DNA of 64,000 nucleotides from Sphingobacterium sp. HMA12 (GTDB taxonomy: Bacteria; Bacteroidota; Bacteroidia; Sphingobacteriales; Sphingobacteriaceae). The notes beneath the pieces were generated by a model. That model did no database searches and was not told the DNA's origin. It was given only the letters and a program-made list of their open reading frames with translations. The position numbers were made by a program, and so were the translations under genes. Where the stretch lies: contig NZ_BEYR01000005.1 in NCBI RefSeq assembly GCF_002933815.1, positions 245,974 through 309,973 of the forward strand, in the 5' to 3' direction. Numbering within the stretch: position 1 is the first letter of the stretch; each line of letters begins with the position of its first letter. Below are positions 45,090 through 53,420 of this stretch, piece by piece.

Positions 45090-46348
45090 AAAGAAGAAAT
45101 TGGATTCAAGCCGTAACATTGACTACTGCAGGAGCGTTATTGAACAGCCCGCTGCTGGGTAACAGTAGATCCAGTGGCTCAGCGGAGCAAGCTCCTATGG
45201 ATGACCGCGCGTATTGGGTATCCATCTTAACGAAAATGGCCATTCCCATCCTCTCCCGTATCAGTAAGGAGCGCTTTCGTGCAGAGATGCCTATTGTTAA
45301 GAGTGCGACTTATGACTATGTAGATCCCAGTGTAGGGTATTTGGAAGCATTTGGCCGATTATTGGCCGGTATGGCTCCATGGTTGGCCCTGCCAGACGAT
45401 AAAACCGCAGAAGGAATTTTGCGCGCTCAATTTAAACAACAGGCCTTGCTGGGCATACAGCATGGTGTCAATCCTGCCTCGGCAGATTATTTCTCCTGGC
45501 GTAGCAAGTCCAAACAGCCTCTGGTCGATGCAGCACATTTAGCACAAGCATTTATGCGCGCTCCAAAAGCGTTATGGGATCCGCTGCCACAGGCGACAAA
45601 GCAACAGGTCATTACTGAATTTAAATATTTGCGTTGGGTTAAACCCAATGAGAGCAACTGGCTCCTGTTTGCCGCAATGACCGAAACTTTTCTCTACAGT
45701 ATCGGCGAAGACTGTGCTCGCGAGAAAATAGACTATGCGGTAAACAAATTTGATCAGGAATGGTATGTCGGTGACGGATGGTATAGCGACGGTGCACGAT
45801 TTAGTTTTGATCATTACAATGGTTATGTCATCCACTGCATGCAGGTAGAGACCTTAAAAAATAATCTCAGTGCTGACGCGAAGTATCAGCCGATGTATGA
45901 CCGCGCCTACAAACGTATGCAGCGCTATGCACATCATCTGGAACGCATGATTTCACCCGAGGGCACTTATCCTGTGGTTGGGCGGAGTGCAACCTATAGA
46001 AATGCGGCCTTTCAACCGCTCGCGGCAGTCGCACTTGATGAAAAACTTCCTGCGGATCTTTCCAATGGGCAGGTACGCGCAGCATTGACAGCAGTCCTCA
46101 AGCACATTTACGCCGATCGCATTTTTCATGAGGATGGCTGGATGGCCTTGGGATTTCTCAATGCCAATCAGGGAAATATCGCGGATAGCTATACCAACTC
46201 CGGTTCGCTGTATACCGCAGCCCTTTCTTTTTTGACTTTAGGGCTGCCACCAACCCATGCTTTTTGGTCTGACGCGGCCGAACAATGGACTTCGCAAAAA
46301 GCTTTTGCAGGTTTACCCTTTCCAAAAGATTATTATGTAACTTACTAA
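45086..46348 (+). CDS. DUF2264 domain protein
   Basis: A 420-residue protein of the DUF2264 family. Members have a six-hairpin alpha/alpha toroid similar to GH88/GH105 hydrolases and occur in pectin and glycosaminoglycan loci. The N-terminus MKRRNWIQAVTLTTAGALLN is a probable export signal with a weak twin-Arg-like start. Family motifs visible are YVDPSVGYLEAFGRLLAGMAPWL, LRWVKPNESNWLLFAAMTET, YVGDGWYSDGARFSFDHYNGYV and YPVVGRSATYRNAAFQPLA. The catalytic role is not established; a hydrolase acting on the lyase products is a reasonable guess. The start overlaps the stop of the preceding lyase (ATGA). It is followed by a 132-bp spacer with unusual repeats before GH88. Confidence 0.85.
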   Translation: MKRRNWIQAVTLTTAGALLNSPLLGNSRSSGSAEQAPMDDRAYWVSILTKMAIPILSRISKERFRAEMPIVKSATYDYVDPSVGYLEAFGRLLAGMAPWLALPDDKTAEGILRAQFKQQALLGIQHGVNPASADYFSWRSKSKQPLVDAAHLAQAFMRAPKALWDPLPQATKQQVITEFKYLRWVKPNESNWLLFAAMTETFLYSIGEDCAREKIDYAVNKFDQEWYVGDGWYSDGARFSFDHYNGYVIHCMQVETLKNNLSADAKYQPMYDRAYKRMQRYAHHLERMISPEGTYPVVGRSATYRNAAFQPLAAVALDEKLPADLSNGQVRAALTAVLKHIYADRIFHEDGWMALGFLNANQGNIADSYTNSGSLYTAALSFLTLGLPPTHAFWSDAAEQWTSQKAFAGLPFPKDYYVTY

Positions 46349-46381
46349 GAATATACGCTGTTATGAAACTATCGAAAGTAG

Positions 46382-46441
46382 CATGAGCCGAGTGAACCGA
46401 AGGCAGCGTGGAACGAGTGAACCAAACGAAGAGAGCTCATG
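46382..46441. repeat. Inverted repeat enclosing a 25-bp direct repeat, in the DUF2264-GH88 spacer
   Basis: CGAGTGAACC occurs at 46389-46398 and 46414-46423. The outer arms CATGAGC (46382-46388) and GCTCATG (46435-46441) are reverse complements, so the RNA could fold into a stem enclosing the direct repeats. It is more GC-rich than its surroundings. It may be a mobile intergenic repeat or an mRNA processing signal inside the operon. Confidence 0.4.
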
Positions 46442-46480
46442 AATACCCTAATCATAAAATAATAGATGAACAAATAATTT

Positions 46481-47746
46481 ATGCAGATGAAAAAAAGAAA
46501 AACCAGTTTAAAAACCATCTTACTTATCGCTTCGGGGCTTTTTGCGCTCAGTTTTATTGACCAAAAGCCAAATTTTATTGACGCTAGCTTCAAAGCTGCG
46601 GAGAAACAATATCAATTTTTGGCCAAAGAAGCAGACAAAGACCATACGTTCCCCCGTACGCTGACTCCTTCCGGACAATTGCGGGGAACCGACGAATGGG
46701 ATTGGACAGGCGGTTTTTTCCCAGGTTCACTATGGTATATCTACAACCATACACACAATAAAGAAACGGAGAAAGAAGCGATAAAATGGACCGAAGCACT
46801 CGAAAAAGCGAAGGACCTGGATCAACATCACGATATTGGTTTTGTCATGTATTGTTCCTATGGCACGGCAATTAAATACCTCAAGGATCAGAAAAAAATT
46901 GCCGATTATAAAGCCATCCTTGTCCATTCGGCTAATACCGCATTAAAGCGCTTTAACCCACAGGTCGGTGTCATCAAATCATGGAATGAGAAAAAGTCAT
47001 GGGATGGCAAAACACTTTGGAAATATCCGGTCATCATTGACAATATGATGAACCTGGAAATGCTGTGTTACGTTTCGGATCTGACAGGTGATCCTAAATA
47101 TAAAGATGTGGCCATCAGTCATGCAACACAAACCATGAAAAACCATTTTCGCACAGACTATAGCACTTACCATGTTGTAGACTATGATGCTAGTGGAAAA
47201 GCAATCCATCAACAGACAAATCAGGGCTATGCCGATAATTCAACCTGGGCACGTGGACAGGCATGGGCTATCTACGGATTTACCATGATGTATCGGGAAA
47301 CAAAAAAACCAGAGTTTCTCAAAACAGCACAGGCAGCAGCTAAATTTTACATGACCCACAAAAATCTTCCCAAAGATAAAATCCCTTACTGGGATTTCAA
47401 TGCTGGACAACAGGGGTATAAATCAGATGCGGATTTTTCAACGTTAAAGCTTAATTACGTGCCTCGTGATGCCTCAGCAGCAGCCATTGTTGCTTCGGCA
47501 CTCGTTGAACTATCGACCTTAACTTCTGGAGCAGAAAGTAAATCCTATTTAGTTTTTGCCAAGGAAAGTCTACAGACACTATCAGGAGCAGGTTATTTTG
47601 CCAAATACGCAAGCAACGGAGGTTTCTTGCTCAAACATAGTGTCGGCAGTCTGCCACATCACTCTGAAATTGATGTCCCTTTGACCTATGCAGATTATTA
47701 TTATCTCGAAGGTCTAACTCGATTGGAACAACTCAAAAAACAATAA
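46481..47746 (+). CDS. Glycoside hydrolase family 88, unsaturated glucuronyl hydrolase
   Basis: Removes the 4,5-unsaturated uronic acid left at the non-reducing end by polysaccharide lyases, by hydrating its double bond. The 421-residue product has a signal peptide (MQMKKRKTSLKTILLIASG; Met3 at 46487 is another possible start). Catalytic Asp candidates are Asp118 in HHDIGFVMYCSYG and Asp187 in VIIDNMMNLEML, matching the two essential Asp of characterised GH88 enzymes. Further family motifs are NQGYADNSTWARGQAWAIYG, IPYWDFNAG and PRDASAAAIVASAL, and HSEIDVPLTYADYYYLEGL near the end. It is the last gene of the SusC operon, closed by the terminator at 47823-47856. Its presence is the strongest indicator that the locus targets a uronate polymer. 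Confidence 0.94.
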   Translation: MQMKKRKTSLKTILLIASGLFALSFIDQKPNFIDASFKAAEKQYQFLAKEADKDHTFPRTLTPSGQLRGTDEWDWTGGFFPGSLWYIYNHTHNKETEKEAIKWTEALEKAKDLDQHHDIGFVMYCSYGTAIKYLKDQKKIADYKAILVHSANTALKRFNPQVGVIKSWNEKKSWDGKTLWKYPVIIDNMMNLEMLCYVSDLTGDPKYKDVAISHATQTMKNHFRTDYSTYHVVDYDASGKAIHQQTNQGYADNSTWARGQAWAIYGFTMMYRETKKPEFLKTAQAAAKFYMTHKNLPKDKIPYWDFNAGQQGYKSDADFSTLKLNYVPRDASAAAIVASALVELSTLTSGAESKSYLVFAKESLQTLSGAGYFAKYASNGGFLLKHSVGSLPHHSEIDVPLTYADYYYLEGLTRLEQLKKQ

Positions 47747-47822
47747 AAACAGGCTCTATCAAAAGCTGATTTTTGGCAAGCAACGCCAATTAATATTTTG
47801 AAACCTCAGTTTCACGAATGAA

Positions 47823-47862
47823 TAAGGTCCAAGTTCTGTGGAGAACTTGGACCTTACTTTTT
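47823..47862. terminator. Bidirectional terminator between GH88 and PL8
   Basis: TAAGGTCCAAGTTCT (47823-47837) pairs perfectly with AGAACTTGGACCTTA (47842-47856) around GTGG, a 15-bp stem, then T-rich sequence. It ends both the SusC operon and the convergent PL8 unit. Confidence 0.9.
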
Positions 47863-47894
47863 AATATTCACGGCAATTCGAAAGAATTAAATCT

Positions 47895-49994
47895 TTATTT
47901 ATTACCCGTCTGGATTGTTTCTGATGAGGTACTACCCGCGTACTCAGCCTGCGGCAGCTTGATCTCAACAGTCTGATTTACTTTTGCACGTTTATTGACG
48001 AGATGAATACGTACGGCTTTTCCCTGTTGCAGTGGATCTGCCACATCCAGCTTGAAGACGCTATTTCCCTTTGTGATTTGCAGAATAACCGGCTTATCCA
48101 CCTGAATAGACCAAGCTCCAATTTGATAGGTACCAGACTCATAAAACACGGCCTGAATAGCGGCCAGCCCCTGATGTTCTACGGCTTGAACAGCAGGTGT
48201 ATTGTGCCAGATTTTCAGCTGCTGCATAGCGTGCTTATCCATTCTTTCTACCCCCGGCACAACAATATAGGCATAACTTCCATTGACCGGGCCTCTTGCG
48301 TGTTCAAACCATAGTTTGAATACCTTTCCATGGACAGCATCTTTTGATCGGGAACGATTGATGCGGTACCAAGAGCCCGATTGTTCTTTTGCCGTCAGAG
48401 CGATTTTCATCGCTTCTGGAAAGTAATAGCCGACCTGATTGTGCATGACATATTCACCTTGTTTGACATTTCGAACCAGTGAATCGGTTGACATCTTCTC
48501 TTTTCCATTCCAAACGACAGGGCCATTCAACCAAGTTTGATTCAGTGTTGTTACGACCGGTTCCGCAGCACTACAGTTAATTCCGCTGCCCAGACAAACA
48601 ATCTCCTTATCAAAAAAGAACCATGCTTTTTGTGCAGCCAGTCCATCGTATTGAACAGACATGGCCGATGCGCCGATTGTACCATTGCTGACCCCACCAG
48701 AGAAACTATTGGCAGCCAATACACCCCACTGTTCTTTCAGTTCCTGATCACCCTGATAATCTCGGGTTGTTGTCCCCGGAATTTTGTCCCATTCCCATAC
48801 TGGCATGATATTATAGTATTCTGGACCAAATACCTGAATATTGGTTACACCATCTGTCATATTTTTACCAAGCATATTTTCACCGTTTCCTGACTCCGAT
48901 TTGTTGGTTCGCTTGCTTGCCACACGCAGGTTGAAATGAAACTGTTTTCTGAGGTGTGTTGTGTAGTCTCCTTTCCAATAATGTCGATGGAGGGATTGAT
49001 CTTCTGCATTAAAAGCCTGTATACTATCTAATTTTGCCAATCCTTTCTTCCAGATCTCATTTTTAGCTGGATCAATCAATTGCATCTGCTGCAATATGGC
49101 GACTTCCTGATCTTTGCGCAATATATCTGGTCGTGATATCCCGCGCCCATGCACATTAAAATCAATATAACGTGAGCGTATGATCGGCAGGTAGGTTTCC
49201 AAAAGAAATTTTTCGAAGAGGGCCAATTTCTCCTTATTAACCGCATAAGGTGTCTCGCGGACATAGGCCATTACCTTAGAAATCCCCTTTAAAAACTCTT
49301 CACCATAGCCTGCAATATACAATTGTGGTCCATGTTGTAAGTAAGAGAAATCATATTGTAAGCCCTCTTTCCCATCCACCAACTGGATGGGAAAAAGCAG
49401 TTGTTCCATAGCAGCAGCCAGTAGACCGGTATCTTCGAGGATTAGTGCACGATAGAAATAATGCATGGCAATATCACTTTTGTTCGCGCCCGTTTTCTTA
49501 TAGGGATCCCCTCTCTCCATCAACTTGACCAGTGCTGTTTCCACTGTAGCTGGGATTTTCTCCTGACCGAATTTCATCAGGATTAGACAGACACCTATTG
49601 CTTTAGGAGAAGCGATTTCATTGTGCCACCAGTTCGTTGATTCAAATCGGTTATTTGCCCAGTACTGTGCTGCCCGTACAATCTTGTCATAAAGCGACTT
49701 TTGCTGATAAGATTTACTCTTAGGAGATACATAAGCTACGATCAAAGCTCTCAAGCGATCCAAGTGTTCTCCTGGAGGCCAGAGTGAAATTGATTTACTC
49801 GTGTAATCTATATCAGACCAAGTACCAGCTTCAGTCAATTGATTGCTCCAGATTGTGGTTTTATCACCGTGAGCAGCCGAACTTTGCAATTCGTCCTCGT
49901 ACACATGTTTTTTGATGCGATCAAATGTTTGCTTGTCCTGTGCCCTTGTCATGACCAGTCCAAATGATAATAAAAATATAAGTATAGCTTTCAT
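47895..49994 (-). CDS. Polysaccharide lyase family 8, chondroitinase AC / hyaluronate lyase type
   Basis: Secreted lyase that cleaves chondroitin (sulfate) or hyaluronan by beta-elimination, giving unsaturated disaccharides. ATG 49994 gives a signal peptide (MKAILIFLLSFGLVMTRAQ) and 699 residues, almost the same as Pedobacter heparinus chondroitinase AC (700). Catalytic residues fit: Asn125 in NWWHNEI, His221 in YLQHGPQLY, Tyr230 nine residues later in AGYGEEF, and two Arg four apart in NVHGRGISR. The beta-rich middle and C-terminal domains are present. A frame open from 50054 overlaps the sulfatase and is rejected as start. The sulfatase gene lies 22 bp upstream on the same strand, so they form one unit. 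AC versus hyaluronan preference cannot be decided here. Confidence 0.93.
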   Translation of the reverse strand: MKAILIFLLSFGLVMTRAQDKQTFDRIKKHVYEDELQSSAAHGDKTTIWSNQLTEAGTWSDIDYTSKSISLWPPGEHLDRLRALIVAYVSPKSKSYQQKSLYDKIVRAAQYWANNRFESTNWWHNEIASPKAIGVCLILMKFGQEKIPATVETALVKLMERGDPYKKTGANKSDIAMHYFYRALILEDTGLLAAAMEQLLFPIQLVDGKEGLQYDFSYLQHGPQLYIAGYGEEFLKGISKVMAYVRETPYAVNKEKLALFEKFLLETYLPIIRSRYIDFNVHGRGISRPDILRKDQEVAILQQMQLIDPAKNEIWKKGLAKLDSIQAFNAEDQSLHRHYWKGDYTTHLRKQFHFNLRVASKRTNKSESGNGENMLGKNMTDGVTNIQVFGPEYYNIMPVWEWDKIPGTTTRDYQGDQELKEQWGVLAANSFSGGVSNGTIGASAMSVQYDGLAAQKAWFFFDKEIVCLGSGINCSAAEPVVTTLNQTWLNGPVVWNGKEKMSTDSLVRNVKQGEYVMHNQVGYYFPEAMKIALTAKEQSGSWYRINRSRSKDAVHGKVFKLWFEHARGPVNGSYAYIVVPGVERMDKHAMQQLKIWHNTPAVQAVEHQGLAAIQAVFYESGTYQIGAWSIQVDKPVILQITKGNSVFKLDVADPLQQGKAVRIHLVNKRAKVNQTVEIKLPQAEYAGSTSSETIQTGNK

Positions 49995-50016
49995 TCTTTT
50001 TCCAATTATAATCCGA

Positions 50017-51426
50017 TTAAGGGTATTTCTTTTCTGCTGCCCGTCCAATGACATCCATTCGATGTTTCATCATTTGGTTCTCATCGTTATCCAAAACTCC
50101 ACTCAACCATTTGGGAGCAGCCATCTTTTTTTCCCACTCAGCCAATTTATCCAACATTTTATTCACGTTATCGGGATATTTTTCGGCAAGATTATGTTGT
50201 TCTTTCAGATCGTTTTTCAAGTTAAATAACAATATCGGATCATCCTTGACGACAATCAGTTTCCATTCGGCATGACGGACCGCTTTAGCGACTCCCCGTC
50301 GCCAAAACAAGTAGTCGTGTCCATTTTTCGCCGTCTTATAGGCCGACAGGAGGCTCAGTCCATCGATCTGTTGTCCGGGAATATTTTTCCCCTGTATGGC
50401 ATCTATACTGGTTGGCAAAATGTCCATACCCGACACCATCGCATCGACTACTTTTCCCTGCGGTAGTCGTGCCGGCCATTGTATAATCATGGGCACGCGT
50501 ATACCGCCTTCCCATTTCGACCCTTTTAAACCGCGTAGCTGTCCATTATCCGCGCCATTATTTGTGGCCGCACCATTATCATTCATAAAGATAATCAGGG
50601 TATTTTCATAAAGTCCATCGCTTTTCAGCTGGTCTATCAAACGGCCAATATTGCTGTCCATATTCTCCAGCATTGCCAAATAAGCGCGGCGCAAAGGATC
50701 TGCAACATGACTATATTTACTATTCTGCGTCAGTGGAGCTTCCACAGGAGTATGTATAGCATTAAAAGCCAAATACATAAAAAAAGATTGCTGGCGATAA
50801 CGATGAACATAGGAGATTGCCTTGTCGGTCAATGTTTCTGTCAGATAGCGAATAGAATCTTCGGGGACAATACGACTATCATCGACCAGCATCTGCGTAG
50901 GTTTTACCTTTCCAGGGATTGGAAAATAAGAACGATCGCCGCCAATAAAACCATAGAAATGATCAAAGCCACGCTTAAGTGGATGAAATTGGGGACCGTC
51001 CCCCTGATGCCACTTGCCGATACCTACGGTTTTATACCCATTGTATTTCATAAAATCAGCTATCGTTGCCACCGATGTATCCATCCCAATATCTTCTGGT
51101 GTCGTTCCTGCCGTCGGCCGTTTGGAAATATTGTGTTCGAACCCAAAGCGTTGTTGGTACCGCCCCGTCAGCAGACCGGCACGTGAGGGTGCGCAAACCG
51201 ATGCAGATGCATAAGCACACTGAAAAAGAATCCCATGTTTAGACAGCTCATCGATATGCGGTGTATGCACCTCCTTACCACCATAGCAACCAAAATCATC
51301 ATAACCGCCATCGTCGCTCAGGATCACAATGACATTCGGTCGCTGTTGTGCAAAAACAGGAATCTCGATTAGAGAGAGTACACTCAACACCGCAAGTATA
51401 CGATAGCACATTTTTCGGTAGTTCAT
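50017..51426 (-). CDS. Sulfatase, S1 family (formylglycine-dependent)
   Basis: Hydrolyses sulfate esters, here probably on sulfated glycosaminoglycan fragments. The 469-residue product has a signal peptide (ending FAQQRPN), the metal-site motif NVIVILSDDGGYDDFGCYG, and the signature SVCAPSRAGLLTGRY, whose Cys78 is converted to formylglycine by a maturation enzyme not seen in this window. Other conserved parts are VGIGKWHQGD, FMNDNGAATNNGADNG, RGLKGSKWEGGIRVPMII and QIDGLSLL. It is the first gene of the minus-strand unit with PL8. Position of the sulfate attacked (4-O, 6-O or 2-O) is not evident. A palindromic operator candidate covers the predicted -33 box upstream (51484-51497). Confidence 0.93.
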   Translation of the reverse strand: MNYRKMCYRILAVLSVLSLIEIPVFAQQRPNVIVILSDDGGYDDFGCYGGKEVHTPHIDELSKHGILFQCAYASASVCAPSRAGLLTGRYQQRFGFEHNISKRPTAGTTPEDIGMDTSVATIADFMKYNGYKTVGIGKWHQGDGPQFHPLKRGFDHFYGFIGGDRSYFPIPGKVKPTQMLVDDSRIVPEDSIRYLTETLTDKAISYVHRYRQQSFFMYLAFNAIHTPVEAPLTQNSKYSHVADPLRRAYLAMLENMDSNIGRLIDQLKSDGLYENTLIIFMNDNGAATNNGADNGQLRGLKGSKWEGGIRVPMIIQWPARLPQGKVVDAMVSGMDILPTSIDAIQGKNIPGQQIDGLSLLSAYKTAKNGHDYLFWRRGVAKAVRHAEWKLIVVKDDPILLFNLKNDLKEQHNLAEKYPDNVNKMLDKLAEWEKKMAAPKWLSGVLDNDENQMMKHRMDVIGRAAEKKYP

Positions 51427-51455
51427 CGCATTAGATTTATCCCTAAATGTAACTT

Positions 51456-51487
51456 TAAATGTATTGGATTTTTTGTAAAAAATCGAA
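51456..51487 (-). promoter_or_regulatory. Probable promoter of the sulfatase-PL8 unit
   Basis: Minus strand: TTCG (51487-51484), 20 bp, TACATTTA (51463-51456). The -7 box is one base from TAnnTTTG, and the upstream box overlaps the palindrome at 51484-51497, so a regulator bound there would block RNA polymerase. Confidence 0.35.
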
Positions 51488-51497
51488 AACGATTTCG
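51484..51497. promoter_or_regulatory. Palindromic operator candidate CGAAAACGATTTCG
   Basis: Lies in the 98-bp spacer between divergent sulfatase and barstar-like genes, 27 bp before the latter's start. Outer arms CGAAA and TTTCG are complementary around a CGA-containing core. Thirteen of fourteen bases match the site at 38124-38137. Confidence 0.55.
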
Positions 51498-51524
51498 TTA
51501 AGTCAATTTTTTTTAGTCCTTTAG

Positions 51525-52160
51525 ATGAGTAAATCTAATGTGAAGCAGATGGAAACAAATGACAGAAATCAACTCGCAGTTATTGCTCAAGTGTTGGTTG
51601 GAGATCTTCAGGAGCAGGCTTTAGCCGAGTCCCTGACAAGCCTACGCGAAAGTAATCGGGAGCCCAACCTACCGGACCTTTTTCGGTTTGCGGACAAATG
51701 GTTAAAAGCACCTGTGCCAATTGTGGTAGCGGAGCTCTGGGCAGACTTCACGCAGCTCATTTCTCTTCACCCCGAATGGGGTTTTGTGCTTATTGAGGGG
51801 GCTTCTATTGTGGATATTCCAAGTTTTTACGCCGAACTCAATAAAGTCTATATGGCCGATGAGAATTGGAAAATTGGCAGTCTTGATGGTTTCGATGACC
51901 TGCTGTACGGTGGCTTTGGAAAAGTTCAGGAAGCAAAAAAGCATACGATCATTTGGAAGGACATCGATCACAGCCGCGCGGCACTAGGAGTGACAACCAC
52001 CCTCGCCTACTATCAGGAAAAACTTGCTGCCAATTCGCCGTTCAATCAGACTTATTTCCAACAGAAACTAAGTGATTTACAAGCCGGAAAAGGACAGACC
52101 TATTTTGATATCGTAGCGGAAATAATACAATCACACCCAAAGATAGACTGGATTCATTAA
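51525..52160 (+). CDS. Barstar-like (ribonuclease inhibitor) domain protein
   Basis: A 211-residue cytoplasmic-type protein whose second half aligns with barstar, the barnase inhibitor: LIEGASIVDIPSFYAELNK followed by the characteristic SLDGFDDLLYGGFG and HTIIWKDIDHSR. In barstar the Leu-Asp-Ala helix and acidic residues bind the RNase active site. The first 80 residues are of an unknown type. No signal peptide, and no RNase or toxin gene is seen next to it. Starts at 51525 or at Met9 (51549) are both possible. It is divergent from the sulfatase and lies upstream of the Gfo/Idh gene; its place in a polysaccharide locus is unexplained. It may protect against an RNase elsewhere, or the fold may have another role. 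Confidence 0.7.
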   Translation: MSKSNVKQMETNDRNQLAVIAQVLVGDLQEQALAESLTSLRESNREPNLPDLFRFADKWLKAPVPIVVAELWADFTQLISLHPEWGFVLIEGASIVDIPSFYAELNKVYMADENWKIGSLDGFDDLLYGGFGKVQEAKKHTIIWKDIDHSRAALGVTTTLAYYQEKLAANSPFNQTYFQQKLSDLQAGKGQTYFDIVAEIIQSHPKIDWIH

Positions 52161-52211
52161 ACGATTTAAAGATTTTTAAATATTATCTTTATTATACCTA
52201 AACAGTATACG

Positions 52212-53297
52212 ATGAAACATATAACAAAGCTATTTTTTCTCCTGGCCATGCTATTTCAGCATGTTGCTTATGGAAATACCCCGCTCAAGGTAGCCGTTGC
52301 CGGACTTAATCATGACCATGTCTATCTCCTTTTAAACTTATACAAAGAGAAGAAGGTGGAGATTATTGGAATAGCGGAATCCAACAGCGTCCTGGCCGAC
52401 AAGATTCAAGCGCAATACAATCTTCCGAAGTCCGTTTTTTACCCCGACCTTGGTTCGTTGCTCAAAAAGGTGAAACCCCAGGTCGTCCTTGCCTACAATC
52501 CCACCAATGAACATATCCAGGTCGCAGAAATCTGCCTCCCCCTCAAAATACCGGTCATGGTAGAAAAACCCTTAGCAACCACATTGGCAGATGCCAATCG
52601 TATAGCTTCACTTTCCAAAGAATACAAAACCGCTTTTTTGGTCAATTATGAAACGACCTGGTACAGGAGCAACCAGCAGCTCAAGCAATTGGTGGATCAA
52701 AATGCTGTGGGCCGGGTAACAAGGATGATCGTAAAAGATGGGCACGAAGGGCCGAAAGAGATCGGATGCAGCAATTATTTTCTCGAATGGCTAACGGATC
52801 CACAAAAAAATGGCGGTGGTGCTTTAATGGATTTCGGCTGTTACGGTGCCAATCTGATGACCTGGATCAAGAATGGCGAACGTCCAATTGCTGTCAGCGC
52901 CATAACACATCAACTCAAGCCGGAGTTCTATCCAAAAGTCGAAGATGATGCAACGATCATTTTAAGCTACCGCGATGGTAGCACAGGCATTATCCAGGCA
53001 TCTTGGGCTTGGCCTTACAGTGTAAAGGATCTTCAGGTATTTGGAACGAAGGCCCAGCTCTATGCACAAAATGACAAAAAGCTGCTGAAATATGCACAGC
53101 ATAACGAGGAACCGACAGTTATTCCAACAGATCAGCCCTATTTTGAACATCATATCCAGTATTTGGAACATGTATTAAGCGGAAATCAGCTAGCTGAAAA
53201 CGATCTCGGGTCACTCCGTAATAATGTGACTGTCGTTGAGATCCTGGAAGCGGCCAAGCGTTCCGCAAAGGAGGGAAAGACGATTGCATTCAATTGA
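52212..53297 (+). CDS. Exported Gfo/Idh/MocA-family oxidoreductase
   Basis: A 361-residue protein with an N-terminal signal peptide (ending VAYGNTPL), then a Rossmann-type domain: VAVAGLNHDHVYLLL replaces the usual GxGxxG, and EICLPLKIPVMVEKPLATTL holds the family EKP motif. The C-terminal alpha/beta domain contains GGGALMDFGCYGANLMTWI, with the conserved Asp-x-Gly/His-like catalytic region. The family oxidises, reduces or epimerises sugars with NAD(P); exported members can carry a tightly bound cofactor, and GH109 glycosidases belong here. Whether this one is a dehydrogenase or a hydrolase is open. It lies 51 bp after the barstar-like gene and may act on a monosaccharide from the locus. Confidence 0.85.
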   Translation: MKHITKLFFLLAMLFQHVAYGNTPLKVAVAGLNHDHVYLLLNLYKEKKVEIIGIAESNSVLADKIQAQYNLPKSVFYPDLGSLLKKVKPQVVLAYNPTNEHIQVAEICLPLKIPVMVEKPLATTLADANRIASLSKEYKTAFLVNYETTWYRSNQQLKQLVDQNAVGRVTRMIVKDGHEGPKEIGCSNYFLEWLTDPQKNGGGALMDFGCYGANLMTWIKNGERPIAVSAITHQLKPEFYPKVEDDATIILSYRDGSTGIIQASWAWPYSVKDLQVFGTKAQLYAQNDKKLLKYAQHNEEPTVIPTDQPYFEHHIQYLEHVLSGNQLAENDLGSLRNNVTVVEILEAAKRSAKEGKTIAFN

Positions 53298-53307
53298 TCT
53301 TTCACAG

Positions 53308-53346
53308 AAAAAGGTATGTAGAAATAATTATCCACATACCTTTTTC
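53308..53346. terminator. Bidirectional terminator between Gfo/Idh gene and DUF218 gene
   Basis: AAAAAGGTATGT (53308-53319) pairs with ACATACCTTTTT (53334-53345), with a 14-base loop and T-runs on both strands. It closes the plus-strand unit and the convergent SusC-SusD-DUF218 unit. Confidence 0.8.
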
Positions 53347-53420
53347 AATAGGTTCCAAGATTGTTGACAACGACATGTTGGATTTGCCTCGGCTTGGTTA
53401 ATCGAAGTAAAAAGGCATCC

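Noticed and set aside
49995-50054. Upstream start for the PL8 lyase
   Set aside because: It would overlap the sulfatase coding region and put 20 polar residues before the signal peptide.
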